Assembly: GCA_022703195.1 (NCBI GenBank) | Contig: JAKLEF010000127.1 | Coordinates: 1-6,016, forward strand | Reading direction: 5' to 3' | Length of the DNA: 6,016 nucleotides | Origin: Candidatus Fermentibacterota bacterium | Lineage (GTDB): Bacteria > Fermentibacterota > Fermentibacteria > Fermentibacterales > Fermentibacteraceae | In this document: in pieces, positions 5,906-6,016 of the stretch | Numbering within the stretch: position 1 is the first letter of the stretch | Layout of the letters: the number at the start of each line of letters is the position of its first letter | The notes under the pieces: model-generated | What the model was told of the DNA's origin: nothing | Database searches by the model: none | The model's input: the letters and a program-made list of their open reading frames with translations, nothing else | Made by a program: the position numbers and the translations under genes

Positions 5906-6016
5906 GTGAGCGGGCTCCTGTGGCTCGGGCTCTGGCCCGGCCTCGACGCCGTCTACCGGCGGCGGCAGCGCAACTTCCGGGGACAGCCCGAGGAGCTGAT
6001 CGCCGAGCTGGCCGAC
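5906..6016 (+). CDS. Possible start or fragment of an unrelated plus-strand gene running off the window
   Basis: Starting from a GTG at 5906, the plus frame is open to the window end. Its codons end almost entirely in G or C, and it reads as a plausible protein: a hydrophobic stretch (SGLLWLGLWPGLDAV), a basic stretch (YRRRQRNFRG), then an acidic, helical PEELIAELAD. No family is recognised. The start is uncertain, with no clear ribosome-binding site, and the frame is also open a little further upstream, antisense to the glycosyltransferase. It may be a real divergent gene, an internal piece of a gene joined here by rearrangement or misassembly, or a chance reading in GC-rich DNA. Confidence 0.3.
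   Translation, partial: MSGLLWLGLWPGLDAVYRRRQRNFRGQPEELIAELAD

Noticed and set aside
1..6016. tRNA, rRNA, CRISPR array, insertion sequence or tandem repeats
   Set aside because: No cloverleaf, repeat-spacer pattern, transposase motif or sizeable direct repeat was seen on reading both strands.

Overview
The window comes from a high-GC (roughly two-thirds G+C by eye) Gram-negative bacterium. The outer-membrane TonB-dependent receptor fixes the didermic envelope. The coding style is G/C-ending codons with unusually frequent AGG for arginine. Together with cobalamin-type and SPASM-type radical SAM enzymes, this suggests an uncultivated FCB-like or deltaproteobacterial-like lineage. The taxonomic guess is inference only; no rRNA or other marker gene is present.

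Layout. (1) Positions 1-1731, plus strand: the C-terminal 576 codons of a TonB-dependent receptor beta-barrel, cut by the left window edge. (2) A 44-base convergent gap with a GC-rich inverted repeat at 1759-1791. (3) Positions 4333 down to 1776, minus strand: a two-gene operon. A 360-residue radical SAM protein with a SPASM-like tail (3251-4333) is followed, with an ATGA stop/start overlap, by a 492-residue B12-binding-type radical SAM protein (1776-3254). (4) Positions 4334-4458: a divergent intergenic region with a perfect TATAAT on the plus strand and a near-consensus -10 on the minus strand over the same bases. (5) Positions 4459-5472, plus strand: a membrane-anchored family-2 glycosyltransferase with a strong Shine-Dalgarno. 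(6) Positions 5501-5899, minus strand: the C-terminal part of a second, dolichyl-phosphate-mannose-synthase-like family-2 glycosyltransferase. (7) Positions 5900-6016: sequence that does not look like the missing glycosyltransferase N-terminus and codes better on the plus strand. The gene is either truncated or the assembly is chimeric there.

How it fits together. Two radical SAM enzymes and two glycosyltransferases around one divergent promoter region resemble loci that build or tailor a glycolipid, polysaccharide or small metabolite. The product cannot be read from this sequence. No precursor-peptide gene of the RiPP type was found in the visible gaps. The TonB-dependent receptor is convergent with the operon and need not belong to the same pathway. 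The least ordinary elements are the translationally coupled pair of dissimilar radical SAM enzymes and the abrupt end of the last glycosyltransferase near 5900.
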